DNA of 64,000 nucleotides from Owenia fusiformis (taxonomy: Eukaryota; Annelida; Polychaeta; Sabellida; Oweniidae), in NCBI GenBank assembly GCA_903813345.2, contig CAIIXF020000011.1, forward strand, positions 31,426,166 through 31,490,165, given 5' to 3'. Position numbers and translations under genes: made by a program. The notes under the pieces were generated by a model. It ran no database searches, was not told where the DNA came from, and was given only the letters and a program-made list of their open reading frames with translations. Below, one piece after another: positions 13,516-23,766 of this stretch. Each line of letters begins with the position of its first letter. Position 1 is the stretch's first letter.

Positions 13516-13650
13516 GCTTTAGGCAATGTTTCTGCCTTCGTCCCATCTGACTCATTTACAATATCTCCGCCCACTCCTGAACCTGTCATTCACCAACGTA
13601 ATCGCAAAACTCGTCGGGGAAGAAGAAAGATCTATACCAGCTCCACTCAA

Positions 13651-15654
13651 ATGACCTTTGCTTTTAATAATGTATGCCACTTTGGCCTTGCTAAACAGCA
13701 TGAGCTCAACCAGACTTTATCTAAATGTAGCTATGATATTGTTGCTATTGCTGAAACTTTTTTTGATGACACTAACACGCTTTCAATTTTAAATGATAAC
13801 TATGTGTGGATCCCTAAAAACAGAGTTGGTAAAAAAGGTGGGGGTGTAGGATTCTTTGTTAAGAAAGGAATAGTAATCCTTGAAAATGATTTACTTCACT
13901 CGAGTTGTGATGACCTAGAAAGATTATGGATTCGTGTTAAAATTAATAATAATGTTCTTAATCTTGGAGTTACTTACTTTCCCGTAGATGGAAAAAATTC
14001 AATTTTAAGCGAAAAGTTAATGGATGAGTTGATCTCTAATGTTGCAGAGGTTGAATCAGATGACACATATACTTTATTGATGGGTGATTTTAATGGGAAG
14101 GCAACCAAATTTTGTAAAGGGCAAAGCAGCCAAAATGGTAAACTTATCGATCTTTTCAGTGATGTCACAGGCATGCACATGTTAAACTCTATTAACTGTC
14201 AGGGTGAGATAACATGGTCAAGGGGAACTCAACATTCATCCATTGACTATTGCTTTGGTAACCATAATTTTATGAAGGTGTACCAAAATATGATTATTGA
14301 TGAAACCCACGAAGAGGCAAGTTTAGGTAGTGACCACTCTTTTATGATTATAAATGCTATACTGCCCTCTCAGTCAGGTAACCTTAAGACCAATGTTCCT
14401 CCTGATAATAAAGATGAAGATACTGTAATTTGGAACATCAATGATAACACAGATTGGGATTGCTTCAGAAACGCCATTAATACTGAATTTAGTTCCTGGG
14501 ACATTTCCAAGTGCAGTAACATTGAAGATGCATGGTCCTCATTCAAAGAGAATATAATGAAGGCTGCTCATATAGGGGTTGGGATTAAGAGGGTACCAAC
14601 GAACCATCGTTCATTTTGGGATAAAGAAATTAAATTATTAATCAATAATCGTAAAGAAGCATCACGCTTCTACCGATATTGGAGTCGTTCAAAGTCAGCT
14701 GACCCTGACATACTTCGAGAAATTTGGAACTTATACCTCGAACGTAAAAAACAAGTTCAGTTGAAAATAGTTGAATCACATGTAAAGAATCACATCAAAG
14801 TTTTAACTAGTAATGCTAGGTCACTTTCTAAATGTTCAAGATCCTACTGGAAAAAATTGAAAATGTTCAATGAAAATAATGGATATCCCATTCAAATCCA
14901 AGACCCTAACAACAAAGATATGATCTTAACTGACCCCAAAGCCATATCTGAGGCTCTACATTTGTATTGGGAAAGGGTGGGGCGTAATAATCGTAATCCA
15001 AAGTTTACCTCCAATAATCTATCAGATAAGATAGATTCTTTATTAAAGGAAACTAACTATGATAATAATGCCTTAAACAGCTTCTGCTTTACATATGCTG
15101 AACTTGTGCAATGTCTCGGAAAGCTTAATAATGGCAAGAAGTGTGGTACGGATAATATACCTAATGAATTTCTTAAATACGGGGGAAATACAATGTTTTC
15201 TTCCCTTTTTGACCTTTTTAACAAAGTAAAATCCCTAGAAGTTATGCCTACAGAGTGGAAAGAAGGATTACTTGTTCCTTTATACAAACGAGGTTTAAAC
15301 ATTGACTTAAATAATTACAGAGGTCTCACCATGAATTCCAATGTTTATAAAATTTATACTAGTCTACTTGATAGTAACATTAAACTTAACTCAGAGTCAT
15401 GTGACCTTCTTGGTGATTCCCAGGGAGCTTTCAGGGAAAATCTTAGACTTGAAAACCACATTTTTGCTCTAAAAGGTTTATGCTCACTTCGTAAATCCTC
15501 TAAGAAAAATACATTTTTATCATTTTTGGATATTTCTAAGGCATTTGATGTTATTGACCGCAATATGTTATTTGTGAAACTTTGGGAAATGGGTATTCAA
15601 GGAAAAATATGGCGGTTGCTCCATGAGGCTTACAGGGATGTTTGTAATAAAAGT
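13651..15654 (+). pseudogene. Retrotransposon ORF2, N-terminal part: endonuclease and RT up to motif A
   Basis: Residues 1 to about 240 form an apurinic-type endonuclease with its landmark residues visible: AETFF near the start, LLMGDFNGK, SSIDYCF and LGSDHSF. The RT follows, with KKCGTDNIPNEFLK, WKEGLLVPLYKRG, NNYRGLTMNS, QGAFRENLR and motif A FLDISKAFDVID. The reading then runs into the inverted repeat of the inserted transposon and stops at 15690, so the last residues (PVPSLSELTRI) belong to the invader. The enzyme would nick target DNA and prime cDNA synthesis from the nick. An in-frame upstream extension before the ATG at 13651 is possible. Confidence 0.88.
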
Positions 15655-16250
15655 CCTGTCCCTAGCCTCTCTGAGCTTACTCGGATTTAGAATGAAATAA
15701 CTTTTGATTTTCTTTTAGAAGATACCCTGAAGTGTAGGAATCCATAAGTTATTTTTTCAGGTTTGGGTAAAATCAATTTTTATGGCAGGTTATAGTGGCG
15801 CCATCTAGTGATTTTAAAGTTGCAGGGTGATAATCTTAATTAATTTTTTTTTCAGCCAAACCTAATTTCATATTTATTTTTTTGCTGTTTCCTTAGAGAC
15901 TACTTCCTAAACTATGCATTTGAATTTTTAGGTGATCCTGGAAGGTCATTTGATGGGTCATTTTGCCTCAAATATACAGAAGCGCCACCTATAATCAAGG
16001 GTCTACCTTATAAAGTTTATTATTCTGAGGCTGTTATGGTAGATAAAATTGTTATTATTGGTGTAATAATTAGAACCATAAAGGGGACATATGATGCAGT
16101 ATCAAATTAATATATGTGGGACATGGGAACTTAGAAAATTTTTTTTTTGTAAAAGTGGAAGAAATTTGACAAAATATCAGTTTTTACATATTACCAAATA
16201 CATATGCTTTTTTATTTCTAAGGTAAACCTAACATGATGTAACAAGTAGA
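15655..16250 (+). repeat. Left terminal inverted repeat of the 5.2-kb transposon
   Basis: Read inward, it matches the reverse complement of 20255-20848 down to a shared segment ending near taaacctaacatgatgtaaca on the left and taatccttatatgatgtaaca on the right. The arms differ by point changes and small indels in T-runs. The 100-codon frame at 20393-20695 on the - strand is simply the sense reading of this arm and is also present here in broken form. Confidence 0.85.
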
Positions 16251-16269
16251 AAAATATATATTTAGCCAA

Positions 16270-16600
16270 AGTGTCATAACACAGTGTGTCATGCTAATAA
16301 GTAGTCACATACCAAATATGAACAAAATCGCTCCACTACTTTTCAAGTAATTGCAAAAATTGTAAAATAGCACGTAAAAGACGCCATTTTCATGTCTAGC
16401 TTGACTAATGTCCTATAGAACTTTTTACATTTAAAACACATTGCTATTACAGTTCTATACACTGTACCTAAATAACTGTCAAATCGGCACTAAAATGGCC
16501 ACCATTTTGAAACGAGCGGCCATTTTGAAAATCAGCTTTCGAGCAGGACTTCTACCCCCATAGTGCACATGTATTGTTCAATTTTTTAGATGTTGATGTG
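16270..16600 (-). repeat. Reverse-oriented fragment of the CCGT-type dispersed repeat, inside the transposon
   Basis: The reverse complement of this stretch reads tagaagtcctgctcgaaagc, then gattttcaaaatggccgctc, like the segment at about 39180-39240. It also contains the phrase for a gtagtggagcgattttgttca block found three times at 39420-39760. It lacks both outer ends of that repeat. Confidence 0.7.
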
Positions 16601-16625
16601 TTTATGTTATATAATTAAGTTTTTA

Positions 16626-16702
16626 TACAGGATGTCCCAAAAAAGTGCCACAAAATACATATATAATATATATAGTTTTGTGGCATTTTTTGGGACACCC
16701 TA
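16626..16702. repeat. Palindromic MITE of about 77 bp
   Basis: Begins TACAGGATGTCCCAAAAAAG and returns as CATTTTTTGGGACACCCTA around an AT core, so nearly the whole element is a hairpin. The CAGG(A/G)TGTCCCAAAAAA end and the TA at the boundary fit a mariner-derived MITE. It lies inside the 5.2-kb transposon. Confidence 0.75.
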
Positions 16703-17549
16703 TGTTTCAAAACATCATAAAGTTTTTGTAAAACTAATTAAATATAGTCTGGTTTTGTTTCATACAAAATTCAGATATGGATTTTGAACTAATGGTTTCA
16801 TGAAGAGAGTTATAAATATCATGGGATAAAAAGCTTATTTACTGAGAGGGATTCAATATGGGTTTATAATGTGAAAATATGGGCCCTCAGGAAATATCAT
16901 ATTGTCCCTTGGACGGAATAAACCCCATATTAAATCCCTCCCAGTTAAATGGAAAATTGTGCTGAAAGTTTTGCTTCGTTCAAAAATCTTTCAAAAATCT
17001 AGTGTTTCTAAGTACTTGGAAGCATCACAGATTTTAAATTGGATATGGCAAAATTTATGGTCGATTTAAATTAAAAAATAATCATTGGACTGTGCCAGTC
17101 AGCTTTTGTACCATACTGGTTCATTTCTGCTAGCTGCATGTACCAAGGGTGTGAAAGTCTTCTTAATTATGGGAGCAGTTTCATGAACTTTATGGAATAA
17201 ATTTTTCTAATTTTACAAGAATTCAATTTATAGAGGTTGTTCTTTATGATAGAAATTTTGATCCAATCCTCGATAGAGTCACATGTTATTTTTTAAATAA
17301 ACAAGAAAATTCAGTTAGAAAATCCAGAAAATTTTCACAAAATGTTCTCACTGAATTTTCTATTTTTTTATATATTTTATCAAAAAAATCTTCTCTTAAC
17401 AGTGTTTCCTAGGTGCATTAGTGCACTCTTTGTGCAAAACTGAAAGATGAAGACAATTTTGGGAAGGCGTGATTGATATCTAAAAATTAACATGTGACTC
17501 TATGGAGGATTGCATCAAAATTTTTATCATACAGAATTACCTTAACATA

Positions 17550-18152
17550 CAGGGTGTCAAATAAGTCCCGTCCCGTCCCCCCCCCTCTACAGCCAAAACC
17601 AAGATATATGGTATCAAGTGTGATATATCATTGGATAGATTGTCCAAAGTTACGTTGATTGGCATATAGCTGAAACCTGTCAATCAATGTTACAAATTGC
17701 TACATTGTATCAATTGAGGTGACCATAGACCTAAAAACATGGCAATTTTACATATTTTAGGCAGGATTTTTAGAATCGGGCATCAGAAGTCAAAGGAACC
17801 CAAAATGTCAACATTTTGTGTTTGGCTGTAAATTCAACCAATTTCTGGATAGGGTTATGTGTGTAGAAAATAGAGGGGTGAGGATAGTGATAGTGAAAAC
17901 TCTTTGATAACAGGTGGAATGCCAATATTTTTGAGGTCAAATCCTTCTCATTTTGACGCAAAAAGGGCCATTGGAAGAGAGTACACTAACTATAAAGGAT
18001 ACTATCAAAATATAGATAAATTTCATCCAAAATACTTGAGAGTTGGTGAGTTAACGTAACTTTGGATGATCTTTCCAATGGTATATCACACTAGGTACCA
18101 TCTATTAAGGTCTTGGCTGTAGAGGGGGGGACGGGACTTATTTGACACACTG
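17550..18152. repeat. MITE of about 600 bp with CAGGGTGTCAAATAAGTCCC ends
   Basis: The left end reads CAGGGTGTCAAATAAGTCCC followed by a C-run and CTCTACAGCCAA. The right end is the reverse complement with small differences and finishes at 18152. The match continues inward for roughly 100-120 bp, including a shared accttaatag/ggtatcaagtg-type region and a gttacgtt word. It encodes nothing convincing; the 63-codon frame at 17770-17961 is not supported. No clear target duplication. It sits 16 bp downstream of the stop of the Cys/His-rich gene. Confidence 0.75.
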
Positions 18153-18168
18153 AATAAGTACTTTTAAA

Positions 18169-19287
18169 TTATAAATGATTAATTACCAATTTTACAGCAT
18201 CTATCTTGCTTGCCAGAAGAAAATCCTGAGACTGCCTCTTGCTGTGCTTTATAAATGTGACATCTTCACCAAATCGCTTACGCAAATATTTGGTGACAAG
18301 TTGCCCTTGAACAGGGCTACGTTGAAGGCGGTCACCGATCTTTTTGCAAATCTCTGATACAGAGAAGGCTTTTCCTGTATTCAAGTCTTGTTGAATTTCA
18401 TTGATGACATCATTAAATACATCATACATATTTGATTTATCATGAAGAGAATTTGAATCAGTACTTTTCTGGTATTTATGGCTGTATTGTTTGTAACAAT
18501 AGTTATGGTATAAGAGATCAGTTTCAATCACTCCTTTCACATCAGTGAGGTGACAGGTGCTGGTATACACTTCATCCTGTAAGTGTTGGGTTTGTACAAG
18601 AAACTCGGTAGCTTTCTTCTCTTCAGAAATTCGGGATTTTTCATATGTTTTGTTTTTTGTGACCTGATTACAATATATACAAACATTCTGGTATTTAGGT
18701 ACATCAACAGCTTCAACAGAGGGCCTTTGTGGTAGGGAACATTTCATTTGTTTGGGTTGTGCTGTTGACGAATGAGGTGTATTTCCAACCATTCCTTCAA
18801 TGGTTTCTTCAGTATCAGTTTCAGTTTCTTCAGTTTCTTCATTCCTTTGTGGAAGGGAACATTTCATTTGTTTGGGTTGTTCTGTTGAGGAATGAGGTGT
18901 GTTTCCAACCATTCCTTCAATGGTTTTTTCAGTATCAGTTTCAGTTTCTTCATTCCTTTGTGGAAGGGAACATTTCATTTGTTTGGGTTGTGCTGTTGAG
19001 GAATGAGGTGTGTTTCCAACCATTCCTTCAATGGTTTCTTCAGTATGCCGTTTTTGGGTGTATACTCTGTAGCAAGCATTGTTCATGTGATATAGAATAG
19101 GTGCGTTTTCAAGTTTGGCTACTTTCATACGTTGATAAACTTCATCATCTTTCATTTTGCTTATTCTAAGCAAGGTTGCAACACCTCTTGCTTGTCCAAC
19201 AGTTGGCTTGACAACATTGCTGTTACTGTCTTTAAAATCATCTTGGCAGATAATACATTTTCCTCTTTCAAAGTTTATAGAAGCCAT
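18169..19287 (-). CDS. Transposon-borne Cys/His-rich protein of unknown function, 372 aa
   Basis: I do not recognise this protein. The N-terminus has a CIICQDDF pair of cysteines, then HMNNACYRVY, a pattern like a zinc site closed by H...CY..Y. The middle is three tandem copies of a unit of about 40 residues (ETIEGMVGNTPHSS...QPKQMKCSLPQR) separated by Glu/Thr runs. The C-terminal part repeats the theme with CIYCNQV and, further on, YTSTCHLTD and YHNYCYKQY. The paired CXXC / H..CY layout suggests two zinc-binding modules. It is the only sizeable ORF of the long-TIR transposon and could be part of a transposase or an accessory DNA-binding protein. A MITE lies only 16 bp beyond the stop, so the original C-terminus may have been lost. 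Confidence 0.65.
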   Translation of the reverse strand: MASINFERGKCIICQDDFKDSNSNVVKPTVGQARGVATLLRISKMKDDEVYQRMKVAKLENAPILYHMNNACYRVYTQKRHTEETIEGMVGNTPHSSTAQPKQMKCSLPQRNEETETDTEKTIEGMVGNTPHSSTEQPKQMKCSLPQRNEETEETETDTEETIEGMVGNTPHSSTAQPKQMKCSLPQRPSVEAVDVPKYQNVCIYCNQVTKNKTYEKSRISEEKKATEFLVQTQHLQDEVYTSTCHLTDVKGVIETDLLYHNYCYKQYSHKYQKSTDSNSLHDKSNMYDVFNDVINEIQQDLNTGKAFSVSEICKKIGDRLQRSPVQGQLVTKYLRKRFGEDVTFIKHSKRQSQDFLLASKIDAVKLVINHL

Positions 19288-20254
19288 TTAGGAAGTTAAC
19301 TGGAGAAGAAATAGATTGTTAGTGATTTTAAAATATTCAATCTCTGGGTCTCAAAAATACAGTCACAATTCAGGATCATGCATAGTTTATCATGTAACTG
19401 GGTTCATTTTAGTTATTAACGTTAATTCGTTAATCCATATGCAAGGAAATTTGACTTTCAAAGAAAAGCTGGATGTGATCATATGTTTTATTTTCCTAGA
19501 CACCAACTTACATTCTATATTAGAAATAATTTGAATCATTGTAAGTGATCATAATTTTAATTCTTCTATTTTGTCGAAGATGAGCAATCTTTATATCTTA
19601 AATAAACCTTAAGCTTACTTACTTTAATCACATTTTAATAATTTTGTTTCCACCAATTCAATACATGTTCATCTGTAGTCTCAAATATATACTAAATACA
19701 AAAACAGAGGTTAGTCAATAAGTCAATTATAGAGGATTACTGTTTTAAACAACCTTCATGCTAATAAGATGTAAATTACCCCAAAATTAGCTGCCATGGC
19801 TTTTAACAGGAGTTTCAGTTTTGAGTTTGATATTAACTTATGATGGTATAAATATAATATAAAATTAGATCTAACTCCATTTGGGTGGGATAGATTGAAG
19901 GATCATTTTTTATTTGAAAAGTGTAGATACATCTTTTGAGAAGCTCTAATTTTATACAAAATGTTTCTGGCAAAAATTACCTGTAAAATAAAATATAATT
20001 TATTCTAAAAGTGCACACTTATGGAAATGATATGATTAATAGATGTTATACTCTATTAATACAAAGAAACTCAGGAAAAGCTTTTCATACATTCATTAAG
20101 TACCGTGTTGTATTTCCAGAAGTTGAGTCTTTGATATAATAAGGGGTGTATATCAAACACAGAATAATTAAATAATAATAATGGGCCAAAACCAAAATTC
20201 AGCCCTACAATTACTTCATTCATATTCTCAAAAATCAAAATGTATTTGTTTGTA

Positions 20255-20848
20255 CTTGTTACATCATATAAGGATTACCTTAGAAATAAAAAAAGCATAT
20301 GTATTTGGTAATATGTAAAAACTGATATTTTGTCAAATTTCTTCCACTTTTACAAAAAAATTTTTTTCTAAAGTTCCCATGTCCCACATATATTAATTTG
20401 ATACTGCATCATATGTCCCCTTTATGGTTCTAATTATTACACCAATAATAACAATTTTATCTACCATAACAGCCTCAGAATAATAAACTTTATAAGGTAG
20501 ACCCTTGATTATAGGTGGCGCTTCTGTATATTTGAGGCAAAATGACCCATCAAATGACCTTCCAGGATCACCTAAAAATTCAAATGCATAGTTTAGGAAG
20601 TAGTCTCTAAGGAAACAGCAAAAAAATAAATATGAAATTAGGTTTGGCTGAAAAAAAAATTTATTAAGATTATCACCCTGCAACTTTAAAATCACTAGAT
20701 GGCGCCACTATAACCTGCCATAAAAATTGATTTTACCCAAACCCGAAAAAATAACTTATGGATTCCTACACTTCAGGGTATCTTCTTAAAGAAAATCAAA
20801 AGTTATTTCATTCTAAATCCGAGTAAGCTCAGAGAGGCTAGGGACAGG
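20255..20848 (-). repeat. Right terminal inverted repeat of the 5.2-kb transposon
   Basis: Reverse complement of the left arm. Its close match to the left arm argues that the insertion is fairly recent compared with the decayed mariner relic at 32565-33615. The DNA between the ORF and this arm (19288-20254) is AT-rich, and I see no second gene in it. Confidence 0.85.
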
Positions 20849-22268
20849 ATCAAAAGTTATTTTTGGTAATTTTACCTCTCCATGGTATTCTAGTACTTCT
20901 GGATTAAAGCAGGGCTGTTGTTTATCCCCATCCCTATTCTCACTAGTCATGACTGACTTAGTTGATAGACTGAATAAAGAAAACCTTGGTATTCCATTTA
21001 ATAACATTAAAGTCCCAACATTACTTTTTGCTGATGACATTGTTCTTATGGCCGAAAGTGAGAGCCAACTGAATCATATGCTAAAAATTGCAGATCAGTT
21101 TGGTTCTTGCTGGGGATTCAAATTCGACCCCAATAAATCTAAAGTAATGGTTATTGGCAAGCGAATAGATAAAAATAAAACTTGGGTATTAGGTGACCTT
21201 GAAATCAAAGAAGTTGATACTTACAAATATCTTGGCATCCATCTAAATAGGCAATTAAGAGATAACTACCACGTGAATGTTGTTTTAAAAGAAAAGGATA
21301 AGAAGTTAAGAAATCTAGTTGCATCAACCCTAACTAAGCATATTAACTATAATAGAATATCATTTGGTAATACATTATACTACTCCCAGTACTTCCCTGC
21401 TTTGTTGCATGGATGTGGTGTTCTAATTCTTGACAAGACCTCTGAAAAGACCCTTTCTTCAATGCAATATAAATTGGCCAAATCAATTTTTCAACTTAAA
21501 TGTAACCCTGCCAAAGCAGCAATGTTAGGTGACCTTGGCTGGAGAAGCATTATTAACATTATTCAGAAAAGACAAATTGATTATTTTTTATATCTTAAGT
21601 TCTCCATGAGGAACGGCCTACATAAGGCAATTTTTGATAAACTGTTTGAACATTTCAAGGGAAGAGTAAAAACATGTTGGCCATATTTTGAAAACATACA
21701 AGACATTTTAATTGAACATGGCCTTGATGATGTTGTGTTTAGAGATGACAATGAATGGTATGATTCTTTTTTGACCATATCCTCCCAACAACACAAAAGT
21801 AATTTTCTATCTGAATGTTCCTCGAAATCTTCACTAGAATTTTATGAATCAATCAAACAAACCCCATTTCTGGAGAATTACCTTACTTCAAGTAATGATT
21901 TTGTTGGACAGAGATTGAAGTTCAAAGCCAGAACTGGGTGTTTGGGTATTGGAACTGACCTCAAAAGAAGAAAATGTGATGATGGTTTTTGCAAACTTTG
22001 TTCCCTTCATCCAATTGATGATTTAACACACAGATTTTTTACATGTAGCCACAACCAACGTGAAAGAATTGATTTTTACAACAGAATTAAAACCTCATGC
22101 TCCCCTGATGTATTTAATATGTTCTTAACGCTTCCTTTAAATGAAAAATTAAAGTGGTGCCTAGGAGATGTTGTTTTTAGTATTTGGGGCAAAGACCAAG
22201 GATTCTTGTTTGACAAGTGTGTCAAACAATTTTTAGTGACTATTAATAACGATATTTTAAACTCATAA
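20849..22268 (+). pseudogene. Retrotransposon ORF2, C-terminal part: RT motifs B-E and C-terminal zinc finger
   Basis: This continues the interrupted RT. It contains motif B (SGLKQGCCLSPSLFSL), motif C (LLFADDIVLMAES, with the catalytic DD), the WGFKFDPNKSKVMVI block and YKYLGIHLNRQ. Near the C-terminus is a CX2C...HX4C finger (CKLCSLHPIDDLTHRFFTC), as found after the RT in many APE-type elements. The first ATG is at 20949, but homology clearly extends upstream to the transposon junction. The frame on this side does not join the upstream half cleanly when the transposon is removed, so there is also a 1-base shift next to the insertion site. Confidence 0.85.
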
Positions 22269-22433
22269 CATATGTACAATTTAACATATTTGTTTTATCT
22301 ATCTATCTATCTATCTGTATTGTATTGTATTTTATGAATATGTATTTGTTTTATGTACTGCCGCACTGGAATTTTCCATTGTGCCACTGATTAAAAAGTG
22401 TTTGGCAAATAAATAAATAAAAAATAAATAAAT

Positions 22434-23215
22434 ATGGCAATGAAATACCATGGTATTACCATAGTATTTGATGGTCAGGTTTGACAATAAAATGCCATGA
22501 AATACCACCAACCATGAAATGCAATGATAAAACCATGATAAATGAGAGTTATGATTTTGGCAATGAAATGACATGGTATGACCATGGTAATTGATTGTCA
22601 CACGGTACAATGAAATGCCATGAAATGTCATCAACCATGATATACAATGGTAATACCATGGTAAATGATGGTCAGGTACATAACAATAAAATATCATGGT
22701 ATGACCATGACATTTGATTGTCAAATTATACAATGAAATACCATCAACCATGATATACAATGGTAATACCATGGTAAATGATGGTCAGGAACCTGGCAAT
22801 AAAATACCATGGTATGACCATGGTATTTGATTGTCACATCTTATAATGAAATGCCATCAACCATGATATACCATGGTAAATTATGGTCAGGAACATGGCA
22901 TTGAAATACCATGGTATTTGATTGTCACATCTTACAATGAAATGCCATGAAATGCAATCAACCATGGTATACCATGGTAATACCATGGTAAATGATGGTC
23001 AGGAACATGGCAATGAAATACCATGGTATTTGATGGCAAACTTTGGACATGAAATACCATGAAACATGGTATAACATGATATACCATGGTATACCATGGT
23101 CAAAAATTGACCAAAAAAACATCATTGCCACCATGGTCAGAGTTGATGGTAATTTCATTGCCGATCATGATAGACCATGGTAAACCATGGTATACCATGG
23201 TATCATGGTTTACGT
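22434..23215. repeat. CATG-rich tandem satellite, right block, units of about 100-123 bp
   Basis: About six to seven units start with ggcaatgaaatacc-like text at about 22436, 22559, 22682, 22795, 22897 and 23009. Each contains ccatggtat, a ttgattgtca word, catcaaccatgatatac and aatgatggtcagg. The block continues the satellite interrupted by the retrotransposon. It ends in a dense ccatggtataccatgg run near 23170-23215. Open frames on the - strand here (22332-22772, 22958-23158) are repeat artefacts. Confidence 0.85.
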
Positions 23216-23485
23216 TTAAATATGGTATTGTTAAATAGCCACTGTCATTTGTGACTAATGTTCAGTATTTCTATCAAATGGTTGCTCTTTTGTAATTGAA
23301 ATGTGGTGATGTCATTTTGTTAAGGTAATGCTTAGCATTCCGGATTCTGAAGAAAGTGAGCACATTCTCAATATTTATAGTTCATTTGACTACATAGCTG
23401 CATTTCAAAAATTTGAAAATTCAATTCAAATGAATCTAGTCATGCTGGAAAACCTTATTATTACCACCTTGCCGGGCCAGTTCTA

Positions 23486-23695
23486 GGGGTTTTAGTGCTA
23501 GTTTAGAAGGCGTTCATTTTACTATATCGACCTGAGAAATGTGTGACGTCATAGTGGTGGTCCATATGGACCGGTCTAGAATATATTCTGGGCCGGCAAT
23601 TTTTCCCCGGGAAATTAGATATCGTTCAGTGCGTAAGATTTTCTTGCTATTTCAGCCCTGGTTGTTAACGGTGGTAATAATACTAATAACGTCAT
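23486..23695 (+). repeat. Dispersed repeat, copy A (inverted copy at 48806-49023)
   Basis: Runs from ctaggggttttagtgctagt through gtgtgacgtcatag and ccccgggaaattagatatc to cggtggtaataatactaata. The segment 48806-49023 is its reverse complement with substitutions and small indels. No coding content. Confidence 0.8.
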
Positions 23696-23703
23696 TTCTG
23701 CGA

Positions 23704-23766
23704 GCAATATAGTGAAATTTTGGACCTTGGGCCTTCGGCCCTCGGTCCAATATTTCACTGTATTGC
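23704..23766. repeat. Hairpin with gggccttcggccc core
   Basis: The arms gcaatatagtgaaat and atttcactgtattgc enclose a ttggacc...ggtccaa stem with a ggccttcggcc tip, directly after the dispersed repeat at 23486-23695. The style matches the hairpins at 54075-54233 and 61084-61217, which also have cc(c)gaagggc or ccttcgg tips. Confidence 0.7.

Larger units (their letters stand above)
15655..20848. mobile_element. 5.2-kb DNA transposon with about 590-bp terminal inverted repeats, unassigned family
   Basis: The left end begins CCTGTCCCTAGCCTCTCTGA at 15655 and the right end is its reverse complement, finishing at 20848. Identity continues inward for about 590 bp: left arm about 15655-16250, right arm about 20255-20848, with only scattered differences. 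The flanks are ATAAAAGT on the left and ATCAAAAGT on the right, an imperfect 8-9-bp target duplication. It split the reverse transcriptase of the retrotransposon, so it is younger. It carries one convincing ORF (18169-19287, - strand) and smaller insertions at 16300-16600, 16626-16702 and 17550-18152. The ORF resembles no transposase I recognise. Long TIRs and an 8-9-bp duplication would suit several superfamilies (Mutator, hAT, KDZ-like). Confidence 0.85.
11653..22433 (+). mobile_element. Non-LTR retrotransposon (APE-type, two ORFs), interrupted
   Basis: The element has a 5' leader of about 300 bp, ORF1 (11959-13515), ORF2 (13651-22268, split) and a 3' UTR with an atct microsatellite at about 22296-22315. 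It ends in a taaa-rich tail. Without the 5.2-kb insertion at 15655-20848 it would be about 5.6 kb, the size of a near full-length CR1/L2- or Tx1-like element. It sits between units of a CATG satellite: the left flank ends agttatgat and the right flank begins atggcaatg, which in intact units follow each other. ORF1 has frameshifts and ORF2 is cut, so this copy cannot move by itself. I cannot settle the clade by eye. Confidence 0.88.

Noticed and set aside
18729-19100. 123-codon frame on the + strand
   Set aside because: It is the opposite-strand shadow of the threefold repeat in the Cys/His-rich gene at 18169-19287.
20393-20695. 100-codon frame on the - strand with protein-like composition
   Set aside because: It lies entirely in the right terminal inverted repeat. 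The left arm carries the same sequence in broken frames, so it is probably not a gene.
22332-23158. Frames of 146 and 66 codons rich in His, Trp and Tyr on the - strand
   Set aside because: They are translations of the CATG satellite; the repeated HGHTM/PWYYHCIS pattern follows the unit period.
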